Assembly (NCBI GenBank): GCA_023393165.1
Contig: JAEWMJ010000024.1
Span: 8,396 to 72,395, forward strand
Direction of reading: 5' to 3'
Origin: Bacillota bacterium
GTDB lineage: Bacteria > Bacillota > Clostridia > Christensenellales > Christensenellaceae
Length of the DNA stretch: 64,000 nucleotides
Under the pieces are notes generated by a model. It was not told the origin of the DNA. It did no database searches and worked only from the letters and a program-made list of their open reading frames with translations. A program made the translations under genes and the position numbers. This document shows positions 16,038-23,756 of this stretch, one piece after another (the first letter of the stretch is position 1; each line of letters opens with the position of its first letter).

Positions 16038-17816
16038 ATGAAGCGATTTACGAGCGACGAATTACGGGAAACATATCTTAAATTTTTTAAAGAAAAAAAC
16101 CATGCAATCATTAAAAGCGCATCCCTGATCCCCGAGAACGACCCCACGGTGCTGTTCACCACGGCGGGCATGCACCCGCTGGTGCCGTATCTGCTGGGTG
16201 AAAAACACCCGGCCGGGACCAGGCTTTCGGATGTTCAGAAATGCGTCCGCACAGGGGACATCGACGAAGTCGGGGACGCTTCCCATTGTACATTTTTTGA
16301 GATGCTCGGAAACTGGTCTCTGGGCGATTATTTCAAAAAAGAAGCGATCGCGTGGAGCTACGAGTTTTTGACCGGGGAACAATGGCTTGGCATTCCAAAG
16401 GAAAAATTATATTTTACCGTTTTTGCGGGGGATGGGGATGCGCCGCGCGATATGGAATCATTTGAAACCTGGCGCTCCCTGGGCGTGGCGGAAGACCATA
16501 TTTTCTTTTTGCCCAAAAAGAACAACTGGTGGGGACCAGCCGGAATCACCGGCCCCTGCGGCCCGGACACCGAAATGTTCATAGATACCGGCAAACCCAA
16601 GTGCTGCGACAACTGCGACCCGTCCTGCGACTGCGGAAAGTATCTGGAGATCTGGAACGATGTTTTCATGGAATACAACAAAACCGCGGAAGGCAAATTT
16701 GAGCCTTTAAAGCAGAAAAACGTGGATACGGGCATGGGTCTGGACAGGACAATCACCATACTGCAGGGCGTGGAATCGGTGTACGACACGGACGTGTTTG
16801 CACCCGCCATCGGCAAGATCGAAGCGCTTTCCGGTAATAAGTACGAGGACAATAAAAAGGCCTTCCGCATCATTGCGGACCATGTGCGCTGCTCCACGTT
16901 CATGATTGGAGACGAGAGGGGCATCACACCCTCCAATGTGGATCAGGGATACGTTCTGCGGAGGCTCATACGCCGTGCAACCAGGTTTGCGGAGCAGCTG
17001 GGCATCGAGAAAGGGAGCCTTGCGGCAATCGCAGAAACTGTCATTGATAAATATAAGCACGCCTATCCGGAACTTGAACAAAACCGGGAAAAGATAACGG
17101 ACGAAATCGCCAGGGAAGAAGAACGCTTCCAGAAGACGATCGCGCAGGGCTTGAAAGAGTTCGACAAACTGGTGGAAAAGCTGGATGGCAATGTAATAGA
17201 CGGCAGGAGCGCATTCCGCCTGTACGATACCTTCGGGTTCCCGATCGAGTTTACGCTGGAAATCGCGGCCGAGAGAGGTCTTTCTGTGGACAAGGAAGGT
17301 TTTGACGCGGCTTTTGCCCATCACCAGGAACTGTCTCACGCGGGAGCAGAGCAGCGCTTTGCGGGCGGACTCGCGGACACGGGCGAAAAGACGGCAAGGC
17401 TGCATACGGCAACCCACCTACTGCTGGCTGCGCTGCGCAAGTTCCTAAGCGAGGATATCAATCAGAAAGGCTCCAACATCACGGCGGAGAGGCTGCGCGT
17501 GGATTTCAACTTCGACCGCAAGATTGAGTCTGACGAACTCAAAAAGGTGGAGGATTATGTGAACTGCGCAATTCAGGACCATGTGCCCGTTGTAATGCAG
17601 GAGATGCCTCTTGAAGAAGCCAGGGCGCAGAACGCGGTCGGTGTGTTCGAATCCAAATACGGCGAAACCGTCAAGGTGTACACCATCGAGGGGTATTCCA
17701 AGGAGATCTGCGGCGGTCCGCACGCGTCCAATACATTCGAGCTGGGTAAATTCAAAATCGTCAAGGAGCAGAGTTCATCCTCGGGCGTCCGGAGGATAAA
17801 GGCCGTTTTGGAATAA
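16038..17816 (+). CDS. alaS: Alanyl-tRNA synthetase, short form without C-Ala domain
   Basis: Charges tRNA-Ala. ATG 16038 is 5 bases after TGGAGGA; TTG 16026 lies before that site. 592 residues against about 870-880 for standard AlaRS. The class II catalytic core (TTAGMHPLVPYLLG, GNWSLGDYF), tRNA-recognition region and editing domain are present, with zinc-site HxxxH (456, 460) and CxxxH (558, 562). The protein then stops: the coiled coil/DHHA1 and C-Ala domain are missing. The frame is intact and a terminator follows, so it looks natural rather than broken. Whether it is the only AlaRS cannot be told here. Confidence 0.9.
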   Translation: MKRFTSDELRETYLKFFKEKNHAIIKSASLIPENDPTVLFTTAGMHPLVPYLLGEKHPAGTRLSDVQKCVRTGDIDEVGDASHCTFFEMLGNWSLGDYFKKEAIAWSYEFLTGEQWLGIPKEKLYFTVFAGDGDAPRDMESFETWRSLGVAEDHIFFLPKKNNWWGPAGITGPCGPDTEMFIDTGKPKCCDNCDPSCDCGKYLEIWNDVFMEYNKTAEGKFEPLKQKNVDTGMGLDRTITILQGVESVYDTDVFAPAIGKIEALSGNKYEDNKKAFRIIADHVRCSTFMIGDERGITPSNVDQGYVLRRLIRRATRFAEQLGIEKGSLAAIAETVIDKYKHAYPELEQNREKITDEIAREEERFQKTIAQGLKEFDKLVEKLDGNVIDGRSAFRLYDTFGFPIEFTLEIAAERGLSVDKEGFDAAFAHHQELSHAGAEQRFAGGLADTGEKTARLHTATHLLLAALRKFLSEDINQKGSNITAERLRVDFNFDRKIESDELKKVEDYVNCAIQDHVPVVMQEMPLEEARAQNAVGVFESKYGETVKVYTIEGYSKEICGGPHASNTFELGKFKIVKEQSSSSGVRRIKAVLE

Positions 17817-17834
17817 ACAAAGAATAATACTTAT

Positions 17835-17866
17835 GCCGTAATCGCTATAAGATTGCGGCTTTTATA
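17835..17866 (+). terminator. Terminator of alaS
   Basis: GCCGTAATC pairs with GATTGCGGC (one G-T), then TTTTATATTT. Confidence 0.8.
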
Positions 17867-18220
17867 TTTGTAAAGTCTATTCTTCTATTTTGCCTCCCTC
17901 ATTTGAGGGAGGTGTCACCAGAGGTGACGGAAGGAGTTTTCTTATAGCGGTTCATACTTCTGGGTAGTAGGTCTTTTGTTTCGTCAGGGGGCCCAGGGAA
18001 GATTGGGCCCCCTAACAACCCCCGTAACCCCTTTAAAACGGCCCTCCGGGTGCCAGGGTCTATCTCCCCAAGCCTTCTCCAATGCTTGCCATAATAAATT
18101 ATTTGCTTCGGTAAGTTGTATAGCGTGCTTCCTCTTTTTTGCTCAAACAGCAAAGTACTTGAAAGGCAATAGCCAATTGATTTTCTTTGGTTTAACCTTT
18201 CTTTTTTCTAAAAAAAAGGT
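17867..18220. other. Hairpin-rich non-coding stretch between alaS and the signal peptidases
   Basis: No credible gene. It holds CCTCCCTCA-TT-TGAGGGAGG (about 17893-17912) followed at once by GTCACC-AGA-GGTGAC, then GGGGGCCCA...TGGGCCCCC (about 17986-18013), and near the end AACCTTTC...AAAGGTT with poly-A/T. The tandem of G/C-rich stems looks like a decayed palindromic element, but no second copy is in the window. Confidence 0.5.
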
Positions 18221-18246
18221 TAAAAAAACCACCCTGCTGGATGGTT
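18221..18246 (-). terminator. Terminator of the signal peptidase operon (minus strand)
   Basis: On the minus strand AACCATCC pairs with GGGTGGTT (one U-G wobble) around AGCA, then seven T. The wobble makes the stem better on this strand than on the other. Confidence 0.75.
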
Positions 18247-18266
18247 TCAATTTTTTACTTAATTGT

Positions 18267-18794
18267 TCACGCAACCCCGCGTATTTCGTTTAAGGGCCAG
18301 ATAATAAACAGCGCATGGCCGATGATCGCATCCTTTTTGAGGCATCCCACATACCGGCTGTCCTGCGAATTCGCCCGGTTGTCGCCCATGACAAAAATAC
18401 TGTCTTCGGGCACTTTTACGGGCGCCATATCGTTATAGGTCTCCTTGCTGGTATAATCTTCGCTGATCGGCTGGCCGTCTATATATACGGTGCTGTTTTT
18501 GATTTCCACTGTTTCGCCCGGCAGCCCGATCACGCGCTTGACAAAAGCGTCGCTGCTCTTGGGGTAATGGACTATCACGATCTCTCCCCGCTTGGGAAGG
18601 CCAAAATAGCGCGACATCTTTTCAACGCCAAGACTCTGGTGGGAATGCAATGTCGGAGACATGGATTCACCGTCCACCTTGATGGGTTCAAAAACAAAAG
18701 TGCGAACAAAAATCGCGATTGCAATCGCGATTGCTATGGAGATTACCCATCCCCAACCTGATTCTTTTTTTTGCTCGTCGCCTACATTTCTCAT
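18267..18794 (-). CDS. lepB: Type I signal peptidase (first of two)
   Basis: Removes signal peptides of Sec-exported proteins at the outer face of the membrane. 175 residues: one N-terminal membrane segment (about 15-33, an unusual run of alternating Ile/Ala), catalytic Ser44 in GESMSPTL, catalytic Lys86 in FVKRVIG, and box E GDNRANSQDSR. It follows the other signal peptidase gene by 9 bases, so the two are co-transcribed. ATG is preceded by AGGAAG. Confidence 0.95.
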   Translation of the reverse strand: MRNVGDEQKKESGWGWVISIAIAIAIAIFVRTFVFEPIKVDGESMSPTLHSHQSLGVEKMSRYFGLPKRGEIVIVHYPKSSDAFVKRVIGLPGETVEIKNSTVYIDGQPISEDYTSKETYNDMAPVKVPEDSIFVMGDNRANSQDSRYVGCLKKDAIIGHALFIIWPLNEIRGVA

Positions 18795-18803
18795 ATTACT
18801 TCC

Positions 18804-19466
18804 TTATTGCAATGCATGAATTTGGCTGAAAGGCCATATAACCAAAATACCGTCGCCCAGTATGTTTTCTATGGGGATGGGGCCGATGGAAGCGGTACGC
18901 GAATCTAAGGATTTCGGCCGGTTGTCGCCCATTACAAATACTGTGCCGTCAGGCACCGTAGTCTGGGCCATATCCGCATAGGTCTGCGCTGGATCAAGAT
19001 AGCCCTCCTGAAGCGGTGCGTCGTTTACATAAACCACGCTGTCCTGAATTTTAATGATATCGCCCGGATAACCGATCAGGCGTTTTACGTAATAACCCGG
19101 CATATTGGGATACTTTGTAATTATGATCTCGCCGCGCGCGGGCAAACCGAAATAGCGCGATACTTTATCCACTACCACCCTTTGACTGGAGTTCAGTGTG
19201 GGGAGCATGGAATCGCCGTCCACCATCACGATCTCAAACACAAAAACGCGCAGAGCCAGCGAGATTACAATTGCCAGCAGTATGGTAATTATCCAGCTTC
19301 TGGCGCCCGATCCTTTATTGGATTCGTCCCTGGGAACGGATTTCTTATTCTTTTGGGGTTTCTCAGGTTTCGGGGCAAGTATGGAAGGAACTTCCGGAGG
19401 AACGTCTCTTGTATGATACTTCTGTACGCGCGATGGCAAACTCTCATCTGGTACCTTGTTTTCCAT
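18804..19466 (-). CDS. lepB: Type I signal peptidase with long cytoplasmic N-terminus
   Basis: 220 residues. Catalytic Ser86 (GDSMLPTL) and Lys128 (YVKRLIG), box E GDNRPKSLDSR; the membrane segment is at about 57-77. It differs from its neighbour by a polar, proline- and lysine-rich cytoplasmic extension of some 55 residues. First gene of a two-gene operon; the pair probably arose by duplication and diverged. Confidence 0.94.
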   Translation of the reverse strand: MENKVPDESLPSRVQKYHTRDVPPEVPSILAPKPEKPQKNKKSVPRDESNKGSGARSWIITILLAIVISLALRVFVFEIVMVDGDSMLPTLNSSQRVVVDKVSRYFGLPARGEIIITKYPNMPGYYVKRLIGYPGDIIKIQDSVVYVNDAPLQEGYLDPAQTYADMAQTTVPDGTVFVMGDNRPKSLDSRTASIGPIPIENILGDGILVIWPFSQIHALQ

Positions 19467-19559
19467 GAATTTTCCCCATTTCTAGCCTATAGCCTGCATA
19501 CTTATATAATATATAAATTATAACAAAAAAATACAAAAACGCAAATAAAAAAGTTTAAG

Positions 19560-19588
19560 TTGATTTTGATGGGGCAAGAATATATAAT
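19560..19588 (+). promoter_or_regulatory. Promoter of the corA leader
   Basis: TTGATT (19560-19565), 17 bases, TATAAT (19583-19588). This gives a corA leader of about 145 bases. Confidence 0.6.
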
Positions 19589-19621
19589 ATTCGATAGGAA
19601 AAAACCCAAGCAGGAGGTGAG

Positions 19622-19708
19622 ATGCGTGGACGCAGATCCCCGATTACGGATCAACAAAAAACTACAAATAAAAGCGGAGAGGCGTTGCGCATTTTTATAA
19701 CCGGCTGA
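19622..19708 (+). CDS. Small leader ORF ahead of corA (28 aa)
   Basis: ATG 19622 follows AGGAGGTGAG, a stronger ribosome site than that of corA itself. 28 codons, basic and polar (MRGRRSPITDQQ...), ending 33 bases before the corA start. I recognise no family. It may be a leader peptide controlling corA or a chance ORF; the M-box magnesium riboswitch core is not seen here. Confidence 0.4.
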   Translation: MRGRRSPITDQQKTTNKSGEALRIFITG

Positions 19709-19741
19709 CCCGCTTTTTAAAAGAAAGTGGGTGAATGAACT

Positions 19742-20680
19742 TTGATCAAGATCATGACAACTGCAAGAGGCGGCATGTTGGAGGAAATATCTTCAATAGA
19801 GCCTAACGCCTGGATTCATCTTACGGATCCTACCAAAGAAGAGATCAATAAGGTTGCGGAAGCGCTCCTTATCGAAACGGAATTTTTACATGCAGCCCTG
19901 GACGAAGAAGAAACGGTGCGTATCGATACCGAACCGGATCAGACCTTGATACTAGTGGATATTCCTGTGGTTCAGCCAGAAGGAACATCTTTTTTGTATA
20001 CGACCATTCCGCTCGGCATCATTATGACGGAGCACAACATCGTGACCGTTTGCCTGGAAGAGACCTCAATCATAGAAGACTTCTGGAGCAACCGCGTGCG
20101 CGGGTTTGACGCTTCTAAAAAAGCCAGGTTTGTGCTGCAGCTGCTTTACAAAAATGCGGCGAAATACCTGCAGTATCTGAGGCAGATAGACAAGTTAAGC
20201 ACTCAGATTGAGAATTCCCTGCATAAATCCATGAAGAACAGGGAATTGATACAAATGCTGCGCCTGGAGAAATCGTTGGTATTCTTTTCTACTTCGTTGA
20301 AATCCAATGAGATCGTTCTGGAGAAAATGCTAAAAAACAATGTTATCAAGCGGTATCCGGACGATGTGGATCTTTTGGAAGACGTTATCGTGGAAAACAA
20401 GCAGGCTATTGAAATGTGTAATATATACAGCAATATTTTAACGGGTACCATGGACGCTTTTGCATCCGTGATATCCAACAATTTAAATATCGTAATGAAA
20501 TTTTTAACATCGATTACTATTGTGCTTGCTATTCCGACAATGATCTCAAGCTTTTTCGGCATGAATTTAAAGGGAATGCCGTTTGCCGATTTCGGAGGTG
20601 GATTCTGGGCCGTGGTGGGCGTTGCGGCTATCGTGTCTTGCATATCCATCATTATACTTTGGCGCAAACGAATGTTCTAG
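19742..20680 (+). CDS. corA: CorA-family divalent cation transporter
   Basis: Magnesium/cobalt channel of the cytoplasmic membrane. 312 residues: soluble alpha/beta funnel domain, long helix, then two C-terminal membrane segments, with the signature FGMN just after the first (about 277-280) and a basic C-terminus. The start is TTG 19742 or ATG 19754; ribosome-site quality does not settle it. Preceded by a leader that contains a small ORF. Confidence 0.9.
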   Translation: MIKIMTTARGGMLEEISSIEPNAWIHLTDPTKEEINKVAEALLIETEFLHAALDEEETVRIDTEPDQTLILVDIPVVQPEGTSFLYTTIPLGIIMTEHNIVTVCLEETSIIEDFWSNRVRGFDASKKARFVLQLLYKNAAKYLQYLRQIDKLSTQIENSLHKSMKNRELIQMLRLEKSLVFFSTSLKSNEIVLEKMLKNNVIKRYPDDVDLLEDVIVENKQAIEMCNIYSNILTGTMDAFASVISNNLNIVMKFLTSITIVLAIPTMISSFFGMNLKGMPFADFGGGFWAVVGVAAIVSCISIIILWRKRMF

Positions 20681-20692
20681 CTAATGCGCGGT

Positions 20693-20721
20693 TTGAAAAA
20701 TGTTAATCAGTATGATATAAT
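20693..20721 (+). promoter_or_regulatory. murA promoter
   Basis: TTGAAA (20693-20698), 17-base spacer, TATAAT (20716-20721). Confidence 0.75.
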
Positions 20722-20778
20722 AACATCCGCTTTTGGAAAGGACATAAGACCAATTAAAAGAAAGGCAAGAATGGTTCA

Positions 20779-22071
20779 TTGATTGAGAAACTTGTGATCA
20801 GAGGCGGTATTCCGCTTCGAGGTGAAGTAAATATTACCGGTGCCAAAAACGCAGCGGTAGCCATGCTGCCGGCCGCTATCCTGGCCGAAGGCGTCTCAAC
20901 GATTGAAAATCTTCCCAATATAGCAGATGTGCTCATACTTAAAAGAATATTGGAATCCCTGGGAGCGATTGTGGAGTTTGACCCCGAAGCGGGCGTGATG
21001 CGTATCGATACCTCTCCCGTCAATACAAGCCAGGTCTCCATTTCCCTGGTAAAAAGCCTGCGCGCGTCCTATTATTTTTTGGGTGCGCTGCTGGGCAGAT
21101 TCGGAAACGCGGAGATCTATCTGCCGGGCGGCTGCGCTATAGGCGAGCGTCCGATCGACCAACACATAAAAGGCATGGAAATGCTGGGGGCGACCGTTAA
21201 AACTGAATACGGCAAAATGGTCGCGACTACGGAAGACAGGCTCGTCGGCCGCGACGTTTACCTGGATCTTGTATCCGTGGGCGCTACCATCAATGTGATG
21301 CTTGCCGCGGTGAAGGCGCAGGGGCTGACGACCATTGCAAACGCCGCAAAAGAGCCTCACGTGGTGGACGTTGCAAACTTTTTGACATGCATGGGTGCTA
21401 AGATAAAAGGCGCCGGAACGGACGTGATCCGCATCACCGGCGTCGAAAAGCTGCACGGCTGCAATTACTCCATTATTCCGGATCAGATTGAAACCGGCAC
21501 CATTATGATCGCAGCTGCCGCAACGCGGGGGGACGTGTATTTAAGGAATGTGATCCCCACGCATATGGAAGCGCTTTCCGCAAAGATGATCGAAATGGGT
21601 ATCAACGTGGAAGAAGGTTCGGATTTTATCCATGTCTCCTGCAATAAAACCCCCAAGGCGGTTCATATCAAAACGCTGCCCTATCCCGGGTTTCCGACAG
21701 ACCTGCAGCAGCCCGCGACAGTCCTCTTGTCCACGGCGCTGGGTACAAGCGTGATCGTGGAGAATATATTCGAATCCAGATTCAAGCATATCAACGAAAT
21801 ACGCAGAATGGGCGCAAAGGTGAGTATCGACGACCGTGTGGCGGTTGTGGAAGGCGTTGAAAAACTTACGGGCGCACCGGTTCGCGCAACCGATCTCCGG
21901 GCCGGAGCCGCGCTGATCGTTGCGGGGCTTATGGCGGACGGAACAACCGAAATACATAACATCAAATATATAGACCGCGGCTATGACCATATAGAAAACA
22001 AATTAAAATTGCTGGGCGCTGATATCCGGCGCGAAGTGGCCGAAATCGCGGACGACGATTATTATTATTAA
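20779..22071 (+). CDS. murA: UDP-N-acetylglucosamine 1-carboxyvinyltransferase
   Basis: First committed step of peptidoglycan precursor synthesis: enolpyruvyl transfer from PEP to UDP-GlcNAc. 430 residues, EPSP-synthase-like repeats; the catalytic cysteine is Cys119 in LPGGCAIGERP, so the enzyme has the usual fosfomycin-target residue rather than the resistant Asp variant. TTG 20779 is used because the ATG at 20771 hits a stop after three codons. The C-terminus ends in an Asp/Tyr-rich tail. Confidence 0.97.
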   Translation: MIEKLVIRGGIPLRGEVNITGAKNAAVAMLPAAILAEGVSTIENLPNIADVLILKRILESLGAIVEFDPEAGVMRIDTSPVNTSQVSISLVKSLRASYYFLGALLGRFGNAEIYLPGGCAIGERPIDQHIKGMEMLGATVKTEYGKMVATTEDRLVGRDVYLDLVSVGATINVMLAAVKAQGLTTIANAAKEPHVVDVANFLTCMGAKIKGAGTDVIRITGVEKLHGCNYSIIPDQIETGTIMIAAAATRGDVYLRNVIPTHMEALSAKMIEMGINVEEGSDFIHVSCNKTPKAVHIKTLPYPGFPTDLQQPATVLLSTALGTSVIVENIFESRFKHINEIRRMGAKVSIDDRVAVVEGVEKLTGAPVRATDLRAGAALIVAGLMADGTTEIHNIKYIDRGYDHIENKLKLLGADIRREVAEIADDDYYY

Positions 22072-22082
22072 TTGCACTGATT

Positions 22083-22108
22083 AAAAAGGAGCGCATGCTC
22101 CTTTTTTT
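22083..22108 (+). terminator. Terminator of murA
   Basis: AAAAGGAGC-GCAT-GCTCCTTTT stem followed by T. Confidence 0.92.
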
Positions 22109-22130
22109 AATCATATTTTTTACTTTTTCC

Positions 22131-22514
22131 CTATACGGTTATATGCCTTTCGCCGAAAACTTTTTTTGCTGCCCGGACTGCGTTGAGGACTTTTGGGAAC
22201 CCGGTATAGGGAATACACTGCAGAAACGCTTCAATCACCTTTTGGGGAGGAACGCCGACGTTTAACGCGCCGTTTATATGCACTTCAAGCTGCGGTTCAC
22301 AGCCGCCTGCGGTGAGAAGGCTGGCTATGGTGATCAGTTCCCGTTCCTGAAGGTCAAGACCGCTTCTTGAGTATATGTCTCCGAATGCAAATTCGATGAT
22401 ATAGTTTCCCAAATCGGGGGCAATGTCTTTCAGGGATTCAATTACCTGTTCACCGCCGGTACCGTCCACTTCCGACAGCTTTTTAAGGCCCCGCTCATAA
22501 CGATTGTCATCCAT
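22131..22514 (-). CDS. Carboxymuconolactone decarboxylase-like protein
   Basis: 127 residues of the CMD/AhpD-like all-helical fold; the family helix GGCEPQLEVHINGALNVG (about 79-96) is clear. Many such proteins are small peroxidase-like or redox-stress proteins rather than true decarboxylases. A single Cys in this helix means the AhpD CxxC peroxidase pair is absent. ATG 22514 lies after GGAGGT; upstream codons to 22571 fall within the promoter. The gene has a MerR-type promoter, so induction by an electrophile, metal or oxidant is likely. Confidence 0.85.
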   Translation of the reverse strand: MDDNRYERGLKKLSEVDGTGGEQVIESLKDIAPDLGNYIIEFAFGDIYSRSGLDLQERELITIASLLTAGGCEPQLEVHINGALNVGVPPQKVIEAFLQCIPYTGFPKVLNAVRAAKKVFGERHITV

Positions 22515-22545
22515 TGTTTTACCTCCGGTATAAATTATTATTGAA

Positions 22546-22576
22546 AGCATACTACATGGAGTTAACTCCATGTCAA
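22546..22576 (-). promoter_or_regulatory. MerR-type promoter/operator of the CMD-like gene
   Basis: On the minus strand, TTGACA (22576-22571) and TATGCT (22551-22546) are 19 bases apart, and the spacer is filled by the perfect 20-base palindrome ACATGGAGTTAACTCCATGT (22554-22573). Overlong spacer plus a GGAGT..ACTCC dyad between the boxes is the architecture of MerR-family activators. A competing TAGTAT at 16-base spacing also exists. No MerR gene is in the window. Confidence 0.75.
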
Positions 22577-22731
22577 CCCTGTGGAAAGGAAAAAATGAGT
22601 TCGTTCGGGCAGCTTCTCCCGGATTCCGAGCTTAAATAGAAACATTTGTAAGGGGAAATTATATACTGCGCCAGCCGGCGGCATAAAAAAACCGCGCGTT
22701 TGCATAAACGGCGGTTTTGGATCGCAGGGAA

Positions 22732-23658
22732 TCAGTCGTTGTTCGAAATCCCGGATAGATCGTAGGGCGTTTCCTGGTAAACATAGTAGTTCAGCCAGTT
22801 GGAAAACAGCAGGTTCGCATGTCCGCGCCAACGCACCACGGGCTCGGAAGAGGCGTCGTTTTTCGTAAAATAATTTCTGGGCATTGCAATGTCCAGTCCC
22901 CGGGAAATATCCCGGTTGTATTCGTCCCGCAGGGTGCCTGGGTCGTATTCCGGGTGGCCGGTTACAAATATCTGCCTGCCGTGTTTGCCCATAACGATAT
23001 AGATGCCCGATTCCTCGGATTCGCACAGGATCTCAAGTTCGGGGTGTTTTACAATATCTTCGTGCCTGACTTCGGTATGCCGTGAGTGCGGCGCGTAGAA
23101 AACCTCGTCAAATCCCCGCATCAGCGGCACCAGCATGTTGTTGCAGGTATGCTTGAAAATTCCAAACATCTTCTGCTCCAGCGGGTATTTCGGAATATTG
23201 TAATGATAATAAAGCCCTGCCTGCGCTCCCCAGCAGATGTGCAGGGTGGAAAACACGTTCTTTTTGCTCCACTCAAATATCCGGGTCAGTTCCTTCCAGT
23301 AGGTAACCTGCTCAAAAGGAATCTGTTCCACCGGAGCGCCCGTAATGATTAGCCCGTCGAATTTTTGGTGGCACACTTCATCAAATGTCGAATAAAATGT
23401 GTTAAGGTATTCCCTGGACGTATTCTTGGATGTATGTGTAGCCGGATGCAGCAGAACGATTTCAACTTGCAGCGGCGTGTTTGACAGGAGGCGCAGGAGC
23501 TGGGTTTCGGTTTGTTCTTTTGTCGGCATGATGTTGAGTATGGCAATGCGCAGCGGACGGATATCCTGTCTCTCAGCGCGCTCGGAGGTCATTATGAATA
23601 TCCCTTCCTGAGAAAGTATCTGTACTGCCGGTAAATCGCCATTGACATTGATAGGCAT
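22732..23658 (-). CDS. metA: Homoserine O-acetyltransferase (MetA type)
   Basis: Acylates homoserine in methionine synthesis. 308 residues; the catalytic nucleophile is Cys142 (HICWGAQ), with the later His/Glu segment ending GHPEYD. Residue 111 is Glu (GAPVE): in this family Glu111 selects acetyl-CoA whereas Gly111 selects succinyl-CoA, so acetylation is predicted. ATG follows AAAGGAG. It is divergent from cysE with only about 50 bases between starts. No SAM-riboswitch fits in that space. Confidence 0.95.
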   Translation of the reverse strand: MPINVNGDLPAVQILSQEGIFIMTSERAERQDIRPLRIAILNIMPTKEQTETQLLRLLSNTPLQVEIVLLHPATHTSKNTSREYLNTFYSTFDEVCHQKFDGLIITGAPVEQIPFEQVTYWKELTRIFEWSKKNVFSTLHICWGAQAGLYYHYNIPKYPLEQKMFGIFKHTCNNMLVPLMRGFDEVFYAPHSRHTEVRHEDIVKHPELEILCESEESGIYIVMGKHGRQIFVTGHPEYDPGTLRDEYNRDISRGLDIAMPRNYFTKNDASSEPVVRWRGHANLLFSNWLNYYVYQETPYDLSGISNND

Positions 23659-23681
23659 ATTGACAACTCCTTTTTCTATGT

Positions 23682-23710
23682 TTGACGTACATTATACTTT
23701 ATAATAAAAT
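23682..23710 (+). promoter_or_regulatory. cysE promoter
   Basis: TTGACG (23682-23687), 17-base spacer, TAAAAT (23705-23710). Transcription would start near 23717, downstream of the ATG at 23709. Confidence 0.65.
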
Positions 23711-23756
23711 GGATGTACATATAATTCGTGAAAAAAACTGCTTGGAGGTGGTTTTT

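Noticed and set aside
17976..18293. 105-codon frame after alaS
   Set aside because: It runs through hairpins and the signal peptidase terminator and into lepB on the opposite strand; no ribosome site.
19560..19741. M-box magnesium riboswitch ahead of corA
   Set aside because: Apart from a generic GGTGAG and GGATCAACA, the conserved M-box core segments and their order are not seen. The leader ORF is the better observation.
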